Assembly (NCBI RefSeq): GCF_000760595.1
Contig: NZ_BBNM01000010.1
Location: 1-64,000 of the forward strand
Reading direction: 5' to 3'
Source: Acinetobacter soli
Lineage (GTDB): Bacteria; Pseudomonadota; Gammaproteobacteria; Pseudomonadales; Moraxellaceae
DNA length: 64,000 bases
The notes beneath the pieces were generated by a model. It searched no databases. It saw only the letters and a program-made list of their open reading frames with translations, and was not told the DNA's origin. Below are positions 30,730 through 40,416 of this stretch, one piece after another. Every line of letters begins with the position of its first letter. Position 1 is the stretch's first letter. Position numbers and translations under genes: made by a program.

Positions 30730-31545
30730 ATGTCATTTACCCGTTCGCACCTTTTTATCGCCTGCGCTTTGGCTGGAAGTTTAGCCGTATCGGCATGTTC
30801 CAAGCAGGATGATGCTGCAAAACAAGATACGTTGACTGCAAATACACCGGCAACGGGTGAGGCATCGACCTTAAGTGAACGCAATGCTCAACAACGTCTG
30901 ATTTCGACTTTGCAGGATCACCTCAAAAGTGCCAACATCAATGCCAAAATTACCGGTGTTCAGTCGACCGAAGTACCCAACCTGTATTGGGTAAGCTTAG
31001 ATGGCATGCCATCGGTTTATGCCACCAGCGATGGTAAATACATTATTCAAGGCGATGTGATCCGGTTGGGAAATAAAGAGTTGGTAAGTGTAGGTGAAGC
31101 CTTACAAGCCAAAGAAAACAAAAAATTATTTGCAACGCTCAAGACACAAGATCTGATTGTGTATCCAGCCAAAAATGGTAAAGCCAAGCATGTGGTCTAC
31201 GTATTTACCGATGCAAGCTGTCCGTATTGCCACAAATTGCACGAGCATCTTGATGAAATCAATGCCAAAGGCATAGAGGTCCGTTATATTGCTTGGCCGC
31301 GTGGCGATCAGTTCATGCCGACCATGGAAGCAATCTGGTGTAGCGCAGATCGTAAAGCAGCATTTGCGCAAGCCGTTCAGGGCCAACCGGTACAAGCAGC
31401 ACAGTGCAAAAATCCTGTACGTGATCAGTATCAACTGGGTCAAAAAATTGGCGTGAACGGTACACCTGCTATTTATAGCGTCGAGGGTGAATACTTGGGC
31501 GGTTACTTGACTCCTGAGGAGCTTGATACACGTCTTAATAAGTAA
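30730..31545 (+). CDS. dsbC: DsbC-type thiol:disulfide interchange protein, probable lipoprotein
   Basis: A 271-residue disulfide isomerase. The signal sequence ends in VSAC with Cys23 in lipobox position, so it is probably lipid-anchored, unlike soluble E. coli DsbC. The N-terminal dimerisation domain is about 58-115, and the thioredoxin domain has the active site SCPYCHKLH. Two more cysteines (IWCSADRK and AAQCKNP) match the structural pair of DsbC. ATG 30730 follows AAAGGG by 6 bases. It lies between xerD and hom. Confidence 0.9.
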   Translation: MSFTRSHLFIACALAGSLAVSACSKQDDAAKQDTLTANTPATGEASTLSERNAQQRLISTLQDHLKSANINAKITGVQSTEVPNLYWVSLDGMPSVYATSDGKYIIQGDVIRLGNKELVSVGEALQAKENKKLFATLKTQDLIVYPAKNGKAKHVVYVFTDASCPYCHKLHEHLDEINAKGIEVRYIAWPRGDQFMPTMEAIWCSADRKAAFAQAVQGQPVQAAQCKNPVRDQYQLGQKIGVNGTPAIYSVEGEYLGGYLTPEELDTRLNK

Positions 31546-31613
31546 TCAAGCCTGCTTATATTTGCAGTGCTACATTGTTCAAACTTAAATCATCTTGACT
31601 AAAAAACAATAGC

Positions 31614-31641
31614 GTTGGCATTTCCTTATGGAAATGCCAAC
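31614..31641. repeat. Perfect 12-bp inverted repeat upstream of hom
   Basis: GTTGGCATTTCC (31614-31625) and GGAAATGCCAAC (31630-31641) pair perfectly around TTAT. No T-run follows on the plus strand, so it is not a standard terminator for dsbC; on the minus strand a T-run starts about 6 bases away. It may still be the dsbC 3' end or part of the hom leader. Confidence 0.5.
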
Positions 31642-31715
31642 AAACCCTAGAGTCTGACGATTTTTTTAGCTATGATCTAGACCTATTGAATTTTTATGCA
31701 TGTATGGAGTGTGAC

Positions 31716-33017
31716 GTGAAACCAGTTCGTCTGGCAATACTCGGTCTCGGAACCGTTGGTGGTGGTGCCCTTAAACTATTACAAGAAAACGCTGCTGAAA
31801 TTAAACGTCGCACCGGTCGTGAAATTCAAATTACCTACGTTGGCACTCGCCGTCCTCGCCCAGATCTTGACCTTAATGGCATTCAGCAAAGTGACGATTT
31901 AATGCACATTGTGCGCCAGCCCGATGTAGACGTCGTGGTTGAGGTAATGGGCGGTATCCATCCTGCTTACGAACTTATCATGGAAGCCATCAAGCATGGC
32001 AAACAAGTGGTCACAGCCAACAAAGCGCTTCTGGCCGAGCATGGTAACGAACTGTTTAAAGCTGCCGAAGACAATGCTGTTCAGATTGCATATGAAGCGG
32101 CAGTGGCTGGCGGCATTCCAATTATTAAAGTGATTCGTGAAGGTTTGGCCGCAAACCGTATTGACTGGTTGGCTGGAATCATTAATGGAACAGGCAACTT
32201 TATTTTGACTGAAATGCGCGACAAAGGTCGTGCTTTTGCAGATGTCTTAAAAGAAGCACAAGAACTCGGCTATGCCGAAGCTGATCCAACCTTTGATGTT
32301 GAAGGCATCGATGCGGCGCACAAACTGACCATTTTGGCCTCGTGTGCTTTTGGTATTCCGCTTCAATTTGACAAAGTGTACACCGAAGGGATCAGCAAGA
32401 TTACTGCACAAGATGTCAAATATGCAGAAGAACTAGGTTTTCGAATTAAGCACTTGGGTATTGCCCGTCGTGCAGAACACGGTATTGAACTTCGCGTACA
32501 CCCGACCCTGATTCCAGAAGAAGAACTGATTGCCAACGTCAATGGCGTTAAAAATGCTGTACTGGTACAGGCGCATGCGGTTGGCCCAACGTTGTACTAC
32601 GGCGCAGGTGCAGGTGCAGGCCCTACAGCATCTGCTGTGGTTGCCGATATCGTCGATATTGTACGTGATATTTCTTATACTGAAGATGGTGCAGGCACCA
32701 TTCCACAACTTGCTTTTGAAGCCTTGACCGACCTTCCAATCTTGAAGCGCGAAGAAATGACCACAGGTTATTACTTACGTGTCGATGCTGAAGACCAAAC
32801 CGGCGTACTGGCAGACATCACCACGATTCTGAGCCGTGCAGGCATCAGTATCGATGCGATTATGCAGCAGTCGCGTTTAAAAGATCTTATCCCGATTGTG
32901 ATTTTGACTGATCCAGTGGTCGAATCCAAAATGGATGACGCCATTGCAAAAATTCAGGCTTTACCTGCAATTCATGGCGAAATTGTGCGAATTCGTTTAG
33001 AATCGCTCGATAGTTAA
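31716..33017 (+). CDS. hom: Homoserine dehydrogenase
   Basis: A 433-residue cytosolic enzyme that reduces aspartate semialdehyde to homoserine, leading to threonine and methionine. The NAD(P)-binding start is LAILGLGTVGGGALKLL; the catalytic domain includes GIINGTGNFILTEM and EADPTFDVEGIDAAHKL; a C-terminal ACT domain (about 350-430) should bind threonine for feedback. I choose GTG 31716, with GGAGT 5 bases upstream, giving MKPVRLAIL. It is not fused to an aspartate kinase. thrC follows. Confidence 0.96.
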   Translation: MKPVRLAILGLGTVGGGALKLLQENAAEIKRRTGREIQITYVGTRRPRPDLDLNGIQQSDDLMHIVRQPDVDVVVEVMGGIHPAYELIMEAIKHGKQVVTANKALLAEHGNELFKAAEDNAVQIAYEAAVAGGIPIIKVIREGLAANRIDWLAGIINGTGNFILTEMRDKGRAFADVLKEAQELGYAEADPTFDVEGIDAAHKLTILASCAFGIPLQFDKVYTEGISKITAQDVKYAEELGFRIKHLGIARRAEHGIELRVHPTLIPEEELIANVNGVKNAVLVQAHAVGPTLYYGAGAGAGPTASAVVADIVDIVRDISYTEDGAGTIPQLAFEALTDLPILKREEMTTGYYLRVDAEDQTGVLADITTILSRAGISIDAIMQQSRLKDLIPIVILTDPVVESKMDDAIAKIQALPAIHGEIVRIRLESLDS

Positions 33018-33024
33018 TCAGGTG

Positions 33025-33042
33025 GAGAGGGTTAACCCTCTC
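33025..33042. repeat. 18-bp palindrome between hom and thrC
   Basis: GAGAGGGTTAACCCTCTC is a perfect palindrome starting 8 bases after the hom stop and 36 before thrC. In RNA it makes a 7-bp stem with TTAA loop and no U-tract, so it may stabilise the hom message or set hom:thrC ratios. Confidence 0.5.
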
Positions 33043-33077
33043 GCCAGCTCTACCTTACTCTTGGAACATAAATCATC

Positions 33078-34217
33078 ATGTCTAATGCCAATCGTTATAC
33101 CGGTCTTGTGGATCGTTATCGTGACCGTTTGCCAGTTTCTGCAACGACGCGTGCCATTTCTTTAGGTGAAGGAAATACTCCGCTGATTAAACTAGAGAAT
33201 ATTCCACGCATTATTGGCAAAGATGTCGAAATTTATGTGAAATATGAAGGGCTTAACCCAACTGGTTCATTTAAAGACCGCGGCATGACCATGGCAGTGA
33301 CCAAAGCTGCTGAAGAAGGTTCAAAAGCCATTATCTGTGCATCAACAGGTAATACTTCGGCGGCAGCGGCGGCATATGCTGCACGTGCAGGCATGAAAGC
33401 ATTTGTCTTGATTCCAGAAGGCAAAATTGCAATGGGCAAATTGGCTCAGGCCATGATGTACGGCGCAATCACCATGCAAATTCGTGGTAACTTTGACGAC
33501 GGTATGCGTTTAGTGAAAGAAGTGGCCGACCAAGCACCGGTCACGATTGTAAACTCAATTAACCCGTACCGTTTACAAGGTCAAAAAACCATTGCCTATG
33601 AAATTGTTGAATCATTAGGTCGTGCGCCAGACTACCACTGCTTACCTGTTGGAAATGCAGGAAACATCACCGCACACTGGATGGGTTATACCGAAGCGGT
33701 TGCCAACCAGCCAGCTGAGCAGTTCGAGCAAGTGATTTACGATGCTGAAACCGATCAGTTTACGGGCCCTAAACCAGACGATCTGCCAACGATGGTCGGT
33801 TATCAGGCAGCAGGTGCAGCACCATTTATGCGTGGCGCACCGATTGAGCAACCTGAAACGATTGCAACGGCTATTCGTATTGGTAATCCACAAAGCTGGA
33901 ACCATGCCAAAGCAGCTGTTCGTGATTCAGAAGGTTGGTTCGATGAATTAACAGATGCTGAAATTCTAGAAGCGCAGCGTTTATTGTCGATGTACGAAGG
34001 CGTATTTGTTGAGCCTGCATCTGCTGCCTCAATTGGCGGTGCAATGCGCGACATCAAAGCGGGTAAAATTCCTGAAGGTTCTGTGATTGTCTGTACCGTT
34101 ACAGGCAATGGCTTAAAAGATCCGGATACTGCAATCAAGCAATGTGCAGATGCCGTGATGCTGTCTATCGATGCCACCATGACACAAGTGAAAGACTCTA
34201 TCTTGTCGAACATGTAA
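33078..34217 (+). CDS. thrC: Threonine synthase
   Basis: A 379-residue PLP enzyme converting O-phosphohomoserine to threonine. The PLP lysine is K66 in GSFKDRGM, the phosphate-binding loop is CASTGNTSAAAAAYAA, and PVGNAGNITAHWMGY binds the substrate. The length matches the short (class II) form. It follows hom after 60 bases, completing the hom-thrC pair; thrB is not adjacent. Confidence 0.97.
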   Translation: MSNANRYTGLVDRYRDRLPVSATTRAISLGEGNTPLIKLENIPRIIGKDVEIYVKYEGLNPTGSFKDRGMTMAVTKAAEEGSKAIICASTGNTSAAAAAYAARAGMKAFVLIPEGKIAMGKLAQAMMYGAITMQIRGNFDDGMRLVKEVADQAPVTIVNSINPYRLQGQKTIAYEIVESLGRAPDYHCLPVGNAGNITAHWMGYTEAVANQPAEQFEQVIYDAETDQFTGPKPDDLPTMVGYQAAGAAPFMRGAPIEQPETIATAIRIGNPQSWNHAKAAVRDSEGWFDELTDAEILEAQRLLSMYEGVFVEPASAASIGGAMRDIKAGKIPEGSVIVCTVTGNGLKDPDTAIKQCADAVMLSIDATMTQVKDSILSNM

Positions 34218-34230
34218 GTTATCAGGCAAT

Positions 34231-34261
34231 AAAAAACCCGTTCTCTGAAACGGGTTTTTTA
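34231..34261. terminator. Bidirectional terminator between thrC and pbpG
   Basis: AAAAAACCCGTT and AACGGGTTTTTT pair around TCTCTGA. T-runs lie on both sides, so it serves the convergent thrC and pbpG. Confidence 0.9.
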
Positions 34262-34283
34262 TTGCACTTGTTTGTATATCGTT

Positions 34284-35342
34284 TTAAATGCGCTTTGGTT
34301 GCTGTGCCAGCCAGTTTAAGAGGTTGGTTGCATCGTTGTTACGCGATTGCGTTGAACCTGCACCGAGCAATACCACCACCGCAGGACGCGAGTTAACGGT
34401 TGCATGCATTACCACACAACGGCCCGCTTCATTGATATAACCAGTCTTCGATAAATTAATATTCCAGCCACCATTTCGTACCAACGCGTTGGTATTGTTT
34501 GATTTCAATACGCGATAACCCAGATTGAAGTCATAGCTAGGTGTGGTCGAAAACTGACGGATCAAACCATATTGCGAAGCAGCACTGACTAAAATCCCCA
34601 AATCACGTGCTGACGAGATATTGTGCGGATCGAGTCCTGAAGATTCAACATAGTGTGTTGAGCTCATGCCCAATTGACGTGCCTTGGCATTCATGGCCGC
34701 CACAAATGCTGGACGTCCGCCCGGATAAGTACGTGCCAGTGCAGCAGCAGCAGGGTTTTCAGATTTCATTAAAGCAAACAGTAATACTTCGGCACGGTTC
34801 ATCTTGTCGCCTACGCGCAAGGTTGAACTCGAATTTTTCCCACCTGCCCCGGCAAAATCAATCGATTCCAAGGTGATTTCTTGGGACATATCCAAGCGCG
34901 CATCTGCGGTCACCACAGCGGTCATCAGCTTGGTAATTGATGCAATCGGCATCGATGCATTGGTATTTTTACTAAACAAGACTTCGCCTGTTTGGGCATC
35001 CATCACCAAAGCCGCACGAGCGCTGACAGCAGGTTGCGCGCCATAACCACCAGTATCACGAATTGCCGATGGCGCAGCAGGTGCAGGCGTAAGCGTGGTG
35101 GTCGTGGTACTGCGTAATGTGGTTGTGACAGACGTCGACCCCTGAGGACTGGCAGCAGCCTCAAGCGAACGGTCTGAATTTAATAATTGATTTGCGTCAT
35201 CCGATGACCAGCTTAAAGATGCAGCACCAGCAGCATTCCCCGGAGATGGATTCACAATGAGTTCTGCAAAGCTTGTTGAACTCAAAGCTAGCAAAATCGA
35301 CATGCCCAAAGCATGTTTCAGAGTTTTTTTGGCATATTTCAC
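34284..35342 (-). CDS. pbpG: D-alanyl-D-alanine endopeptidase (PBP7/8)
   Basis: A 352-residue periplasmic enzyme that cuts peptide cross-links in peptidoglycan. A signal peptide ends about residue 26 (STSFA), then a Ser/Thr/Ala-rich stretch (about 35-95), then the S11 peptidase domain: ASITKLMTA with the SxxK serine, SSARDLG region for the SxN-type motif, and KTGYINEAG for KTG. In A. baumannii PbpG supports serum survival. The start matches a typical signal peptide MKYAKKTLKHAL. Confidence 0.93.
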   Translation of the reverse strand: MKYAKKTLKHALGMSILLALSSTSFAELIVNPSPGNAAGAASLSWSSDDANQLLNSDRSLEAAASPQGSTSVTTTLRSTTTTTLTPAPAAPSAIRDTGGYGAQPAVSARAALVMDAQTGEVLFSKNTNASMPIASITKLMTAVVTADARLDMSQEITLESIDFAGAGGKNSSSTLRVGDKMNRAEVLLFALMKSENPAAAALARTYPGGRPAFVAAMNAKARQLGMSSTHYVESSGLDPHNISSARDLGILVSAASQYGLIRQFSTTPSYDFNLGYRVLKSNNTNALVRNGGWNINLSKTGYINEAGRCVVMHATVNSRPAVVVLLGAGSTQSRNNDATNLLNWLAQQPKRI

Positions 35343-35555
35343 GGTAAATTACTCAACTCAGGGTGAACACAAATTTGCTTATTACCTGCATTATGCCTTA
35401 CATTTGGACATACAGCATGACGGTAATGTCAGACATGTTTGCGTACAACTATTCTCTCAACTTATGTGAATAGAATTGCTAATTTTGTCATTACAATGCA
35501 AGTGAATTTTGCTTTATGTAACAAAAAACCATCTTTGTAATTTCAGGAGGCCTGT
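35343..35555. promoter_or_regulatory. Divergent region between pbpG and gacA
   Basis: These 213 bases contain no reading frame and must hold both promoters. The only element I can place firmly is the AGGAGG ribosome site of gacA (35545-35550). Confidence 0.5.
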
Positions 35556-36191
35556 GTGATCACTGTTTTAGTCGTTGATGACCATGAATTGGTACGTACG
35601 GGCATTTGTCGTATGCTTGAGGATCAAGCCGATGTCGATGTGATTGGACAAGCAGAATCAGGTGAAGACGCAATCAATATCGTGCGTCAGAAGCATCCTC
35701 AGGTGGTCTTGCTGGATGTGAATATGCCTGGAATTGGGGGCGTCGAAACCACACGTCGTCTGTTGCAATCTGCACCTGAGACCAAAGTGATAGCGGTCAG
35801 CGGTTTGGCGGAAGAGCCTTATCCATCTTTATTGCTTAAAGCCGGGGCAAAAGGCTATATCACCAAAGGTGCCCCAATTGCCGAAATGGTGCGTGCCATC
35901 AACAAAGTTATGCAAGGCGGTAAATATTTTAGTGCCGACATTGCAGAGCAACTAGCCAGCTCTTATCTGTCTGATACCCAGCAATCGCCATTTGATGTTT
36001 TATCTGAACGTGAAATGCAAGTCGCCATGATGGTCGTGAACTGTATCAGTGCGCAGGAAATTGCGGATAAACTGTTTGTTAGTGTCAAAACCGTCAACAC
36101 CTATCGTTATCGCATCTTTGAAAAGCTCGCCATCGACAGTGATGTCAAACTTACCCATCTGGCCATTCGTTATGGGCTGATAAAACCTTAG
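35556..36191 (+). CDS. gacA: Response regulator GacA/UvrY-like
   Basis: A 211-residue NarL/LuxR-type regulator. The receiver domain has D8-D9, phosphoacceptor D54 (LLDVNMPGIGG) and YITKGAP. The C-terminal LuxR helix-turn-helix is about 145-205 (LSEREMQVAMMVV...SVKTVNTYRYRIFEKL). GTG start 35556 with AGGAGG 5 bases upstream. Paired with the hybrid kinase GacS elsewhere, GacA controls small RNAs that titrate CsrA, virulence and catabolism. No uvrC follows; instead pilSR does. Confidence 0.9.
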   Translation: MITVLVVDDHELVRTGICRMLEDQADVDVIGQAESGEDAINIVRQKHPQVVLLDVNMPGIGGVETTRRLLQSAPETKVIAVSGLAEEPYPSLLLKAGAKGYITKGAPIAEMVRAINKVMQGGKYFSADIAEQLASSYLSDTQQSPFDVLSEREMQVAMMVVNCISAQEIADKLFVSVKTVNTYRYRIFEKLAIDSDVKLTHLAIRYGLIKP

Positions 36192-36213
36192 TCTTCTATT
36201 TCCTGATTGTTCT

Positions 36214-37782
36214 ATGCCGGCGCCTGCTCTGTCTACCCAGCTGTCGTATACGATTTATCGTTTAGGCGCTTGGTATGGTGCCTATCGTGTCATTATTGGC
36301 TTAAGCCTGATTCTGATCTTTTACACCACAGGTCAGGGTCACAGCTCAGACTATTTACATCCCGAACTTTACGTTTTTACACTGGTGATTTACACCTTGC
36401 TCAGCTTTATGCAAGGTGGAGTATTTAAATTCTCTACACGATGGATTGCCTCACAGCTCACCTTGCTGTTTATTGTCGACATTGTGGTACTGAGTTTACT
36501 CACCTACGCCGTGGGCAGCCCAAGTCTGTACTTGAGCATGCTGTACGTGGTGACGGTATTTTCGGCGGCGATTTTGCTGCAAGCACGAATGTCACTGACC
36601 GTTACACTTCTCGCGGTCATTGTGGTGATCTATCAGCAAGTGGTGTTGGTTCTGTTTGACAAAGATCATCTCAGCTCGATCAGCAACAGTATTTTGCTGG
36701 CTTTTTTATTTTTTGTGGTTTACGGAATCGGGCAAATCGCGGTGCGACGTTTTCAGTTACTTGAGAACATTGCCAATCATCAATCTGACGTGCTCAATCA
36801 ACTCCAAAATATCAATCGTTATATTCTAGATCAGGCCAAAGAGGGCTATCTGGTACTCGACGAAAGTTATCATGTTGTGGTATGTAATCCCGCAGCGTCG
36901 AGTTTTTTAGGCATACAGCCGCTTTTTGCGCATGAACAATTGCCATTGGTGAATCTTCAGCCAGACTTAGTTGAAGTGCTCAGATCGACCTCGCTGCAAG
37001 ATGGTGAAACATTCAATTTTGAATCACAGTTTTCGACTTATCGTCTTCATGTGCGTATTCAGCGTTTACGGGTTCCGCAACAATCCTTAATCTTGTTGAT
37101 CTTGCAAGACGCTCAAAGAATGAATCAACGTGTTCAGCAGTTAAAACTTGCCGCATTGGGGCAACTCTCGGCCAGTATTGCCCACGAAATTCGCAATCCT
37201 TTGGCTGCAATTGCCCAAGCCAATGAATTACTGTCCGATAGTGAACTGCATCAGCAGCAGCAATTGCAGAACATGATCAGAAAACAAACCAAACGGATCA
37301 ATGACATTATTGAAGATACGCTCGGGATGGCGCGTAATCAGACCACCACCCCAATCACCATCCAGCTCAATCCGTTTTTACAGAGTTTACTGCACGAAGA
37401 CTTAAATGATGTACAGCAGAAATTAGAACTTCAGCTCCCAGCACATGATGTATCGATTGTGTTTGATCCATCTCAACTCCGGCAAGTGCTGGTCAATCTG
37501 ATTCGAAATGCACTTCGTCACAATGCACCAGATGCACCCGCAGTTCAGATTGTGGTGCAGTTGGCATCGACTTCGATCTGGATTGATATTGTCGATTTTG
37601 GTGAGGGCGTAACAAAACGTAATCTTTCGCAACTGTTTAAACCGTTTTTTAGTACCGAAATTCAGGGAACTGGTTTAGGATTGTATTTATCACAGAGTCT
37701 TTGCGAGGCCAATCATGCCAAGCTGACCTATGTTGAACAAGATAAAGGGGCATGCTTTAGAATCCACTGCCCAATAAATTAA
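36214..37782 (+). CDS. pilS: Sensor histidine kinase PilS
   Basis: A 522-residue inner-membrane kinase. About six hydrophobic helices fill residues 15-180, a PAS-like region follows (about 200-300), then the HisKA box ASIAHEIRNPLAAIAQANELL (His about 328) and the HATPase domain with NLIRNALRHN, VDFGEGV and GTGLGLYLS. In Pseudomonas PilS phosphorylates PilR to activate pilA for type IV pili. It is followed by pilR after 27 bases. Confidence 0.93.
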   Translation: MPAPALSTQLSYTIYRLGAWYGAYRVIIGLSLILIFYTTGQGHSSDYLHPELYVFTLVIYTLLSFMQGGVFKFSTRWIASQLTLLFIVDIVVLSLLTYAVGSPSLYLSMLYVVTVFSAAILLQARMSLTVTLLAVIVVIYQQVVLVLFDKDHLSSISNSILLAFLFFVVYGIGQIAVRRFQLLENIANHQSDVLNQLQNINRYILDQAKEGYLVLDESYHVVVCNPAASSFLGIQPLFAHEQLPLVNLQPDLVEVLRSTSLQDGETFNFESQFSTYRLHVRIQRLRVPQQSLILLILQDAQRMNQRVQQLKLAALGQLSASIAHEIRNPLAAIAQANELLSDSELHQQQQLQNMIRKQTKRINDIIEDTLGMARNQTTTPITIQLNPFLQSLLHEDLNDVQQKLELQLPAHDVSIVFDPSQLRQVLVNLIRNALRHNAPDAPAVQIVVQLASTSIWIDIVDFGEGVTKRNLSQLFKPFFSTEIQGTGLGLYLSQSLCEANHAKLTYVEQDKGACFRIHCPIN

Positions 37783-37809
37783 AATATATAAATTAGGTTT
37801 TGTGGGGTT

Positions 37810-39228
37810 ATGACCATTCTTCAACCACGTGTATTACTGATCGATGACGAAGAAGATCTTTGCTCATTGATGCAAATTAGCCTGTCGCGCATGGGCATCC
37901 ATACAGATTGTGCCTACAATGTAGAGCAGGCCAAACAATTGCTTGCGACACACGAATACAACGCCTGTCTGACCGACCTCAATCTACCCGATGGTCATGG
38001 TCTCGATTTGATTGATCATGTGAATGAACATTTTCCGTATATTCCGATTGCTGTGATCACAGCCTATGGCAACATGGAAATTGCCATTTCAGCGCTTAAA
38101 GCGGGTGCGTTTGATTTTGTCAGTAAACCGATCAATCCGCAGCATCTGAAACAATTGATACAGACCGCACTCAACGGCAGCCAGATGCATCCCGACAATG
38201 ATAGGGAAACTCTTGAACACCAGCTCTTGATTGGGCAATCTGAACCCATTGAAGCACTTCGGATTGCGCTACGAAAAATCTCGCGCTCACAGGCGCCGGT
38301 CTTTATTACCGGTGAATCCGGAACAGGTAAAGAAGTGGTGGCCAATCTGGTTCATCGCTTAAGTAATCGTAATGAAGGCCCTTTTATTGCGATTAACTGT
38401 GGTGCAATTCCAGCTGAACTGATGGAAAGTGAATTATTTGGGCATAAAAAAGGCAGTTTTACTGGTGCCACACAAGACAAGCAAGGGTTGATACAAGCGG
38501 CTCAAGGCGGCAGTCTGTTTCTCGATGAAGTAGCAGAATTACCGCTGAGCATGCAAGTCAAATTGTTACGCGCTATTCAGGAAAAGAAAATTCGCCCCCT
38601 CGGATCTGAGCACGAAATCGATGTGGATTTTCGTGTGATCAGTGCCAGTCATCAACAGCTTGAACAACTGGTTCAACAAGGCAAATTTCGCCAGGATTTG
38701 TTTTTTCGTATTCATGTCATGGACATTACCCTGCCACCGCTGCGTGAGCGTGGAGACGATATTTTGATTTTAGCACGGCATTTTATTGGGCATGTCTGTC
38801 GTGACTGGATCATCCCGATCAAACAACTGACCGCAGCAGCTGAAGAATTTTTACTGCATTATCCGTTTCCGGGGAATGTACGTGAATTACGTAACATGAT
38901 CGAACGTGCCATAACTTTAAGTGAAACTGCATTTATCGACGTGCAACACTTAAATGGCTCCTCCCTACGCGACTATACTTCCGCAGTAACTGAAGCAACC
39001 GATTATCTTAAAATTCCACGTGTGATCGCACAGCAGCCTGAAACTAAAACCAAGCTTCCTCACGAAGGGCTCGAGCAATATCTTGAAAAAATTGAAAAAG
39101 AGATATTATTAAATGCTTTGAATTGTAGTCACTGGAATCGAACCTTGGCCGCAAAAAAACTCGGCATGAGCTTTCGCTCGCTTCGCTATCGCTTGAAGAA
39201 ATTTGGTCTTGATACTGAAGAAAGTTAG
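37810..39228 (+). CDS. pilR: Sigma-54-dependent response regulator PilR
   Basis: A 472-residue NtrC-type activator. The receiver has D14-D15-type acidic residues and acceptor Asp in CLTDLNLPDGHG. The AAA+ domain shows Walker A GESGTGKEV, the sigma-54 contact loop as GSFTGAT (GAFTGA variant with Ser), and Walker B GGSLFLDEVAEL. A Fis-type helix-turn-helix ends the protein (NRTLAAKKLGMSFRSLRYRLKKFG). It should activate pilA from a sigma-54 promoter. Its stop lies 1 base from the convergent ctpA stop. Confidence 0.94.
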   Translation: MTILQPRVLLIDDEEDLCSLMQISLSRMGIHTDCAYNVEQAKQLLATHEYNACLTDLNLPDGHGLDLIDHVNEHFPYIPIAVITAYGNMEIAISALKAGAFDFVSKPINPQHLKQLIQTALNGSQMHPDNDRETLEHQLLIGQSEPIEALRIALRKISRSQAPVFITGESGTGKEVVANLVHRLSNRNEGPFIAINCGAIPAELMESELFGHKKGSFTGATQDKQGLIQAAQGGSLFLDEVAELPLSMQVKLLRAIQEKKIRPLGSEHEIDVDFRVISASHQQLEQLVQQGKFRQDLFFRIHVMDITLPPLRERGDDILILARHFIGHVCRDWIIPIKQLTAAAEEFLLHYPFPGNVRELRNMIERAITLSETAFIDVQHLNGSSLRDYTSAVTEATDYLKIPRVIAQQPETKTKLPHEGLEQYLEKIEKEILLNALNCSHWNRTLAAKKLGMSFRSLRYRLKKFGLDTEES

Positions 39229-39229
39229 T

Positions 39230-40405
39230 TTAAAGCTTCGCCTGCTTCAACAGCATTTCGGAGACATTCTCTAGATAGATCTCATCTTTCATATCTGCCG
39301 GTAAGGGATAGACCTGATTGGGCTGAATGCCCTTACCTTCAATCATATTGTCTTTGGGTGTGTAGTAATGAGACACTGTCATTTGCAGCGCCGCTCCATC
39401 TGGCAATGGAAAGAGTTTCTGTACGACGCCTTTACCATAGCTTTTTTCTCCAATCACCCATGCACGCTGGTGCTCTTTCATGGCTGCCGTAAAGACTTCA
39501 GCCGCCGAAGCAGAACGATGATTGATTAAGATGCCCAGTTTCAATCGCTGAAATTCATTACTTGGCAAAGCCTGAAATTGCTGATTGCCTTCAGAACGGC
39601 TCTTCGTCGAGACAATCACGCCCTGATTTAAAAATAAATCAGCCGATTCAACCGCCGCAGACAATAAACCGCCAGGATTGTTACGCAAGTCGATCAGTAC
39701 GGCTTTCAAACGCGGTGAACCATATTCTTCAATTAAGCGTTTAATTTCGTTGGCTGTATCTTGCTGAAATACCCGAACTTTAAGCACCAAAACCTGATTA
39801 TGTAGCAATACGGGCTGTACATCGGCTTCGATTTTTTTATTACGAATCAGGGTCTGGGCCACAGCCATCGTGCTGGTTTGCATTTGCAGCGGCGTTCCAA
39901 TCGAACCGTAAAGCAGGCCATGAACCTGTTCGTGATTGAGGCCTTGCAAATCTTGTCCATCAATTTTTGTTACGATTTGGTCATTTCGAAGACCAAGTTT
40001 ATAAGAGTCTGCGCCCTCTTTCAGATCACGGATCACCCATTGGTGGGCACGTGGTTCATACACCAAGGCAAAATCTACCGAGGCCAAATCACCTTCGGTA
40101 TATTGAACCAATTGTTTGTATTCTTCAGGCGAGAGATAACGTGAATATCGGTCTAAACCGCCCACCAAACCTTTGATGGCCTGCTGAAACAAGACTTCAT
40201 CTGGCTTGGATTCGACATAGTTGTCTTTGACCAAATTATAAATTTGTACAAATTGCTGTATCGATTCGACCGGCACTTCGACTGATCGAATCGCTTGACC
40301 ATCTTCACCCACCTGCGCTGTGGCAGGTGCGGCACTCAAAACCAAGGGACTGCAACACATCAACCAACCTGTCAGTAAAACACGAAAATTGAAGCACTGA
40401 GTCAT
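39230..40405 (-). CDS. ctpA: Carboxyl-terminal processing peptidase (S41 family)
   Basis: A 391-residue periplasmic serine protease. Signal peptide about residues 1-25. A PDZ domain (about 105-180, with LGLRNDQIVTKIDGQDL) binds C-termini. The S41 domain has the catalytic Ser in HRSASAAEVFTAAM and the Lys in GEKSYGKGVVQ about 25 residues on. These proteases control cell-wall hydrolases and lipoproteins. It follows gpmI after 11 bases in one unit. Confidence 0.92.
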   Translation of the reverse strand: MTQCFNFRVLLTGWLMCCSPLVLSAAPATAQVGEDGQAIRSVEVPVESIQQFVQIYNLVKDNYVESKPDEVLFQQAIKGLVGGLDRYSRYLSPEEYKQLVQYTEGDLASVDFALVYEPRAHQWVIRDLKEGADSYKLGLRNDQIVTKIDGQDLQGLNHEQVHGLLYGSIGTPLQMQTSTMAVAQTLIRNKKIEADVQPVLLHNQVLVLKVRVFQQDTANEIKRLIEEYGSPRLKAVLIDLRNNPGGLLSAAVESADLFLNQGVIVSTKSRSEGNQQFQALPSNEFQRLKLGILINHRSASAAEVFTAAMKEHQRAWVIGEKSYGKGVVQKLFPLPDGAALQMTVSHYYTPKDNMIEGKGIQPNQVYPLPADMKDEIYLENVSEMLLKQAKL

Positions 40406-40416
40406 ACAGAGTGTCC

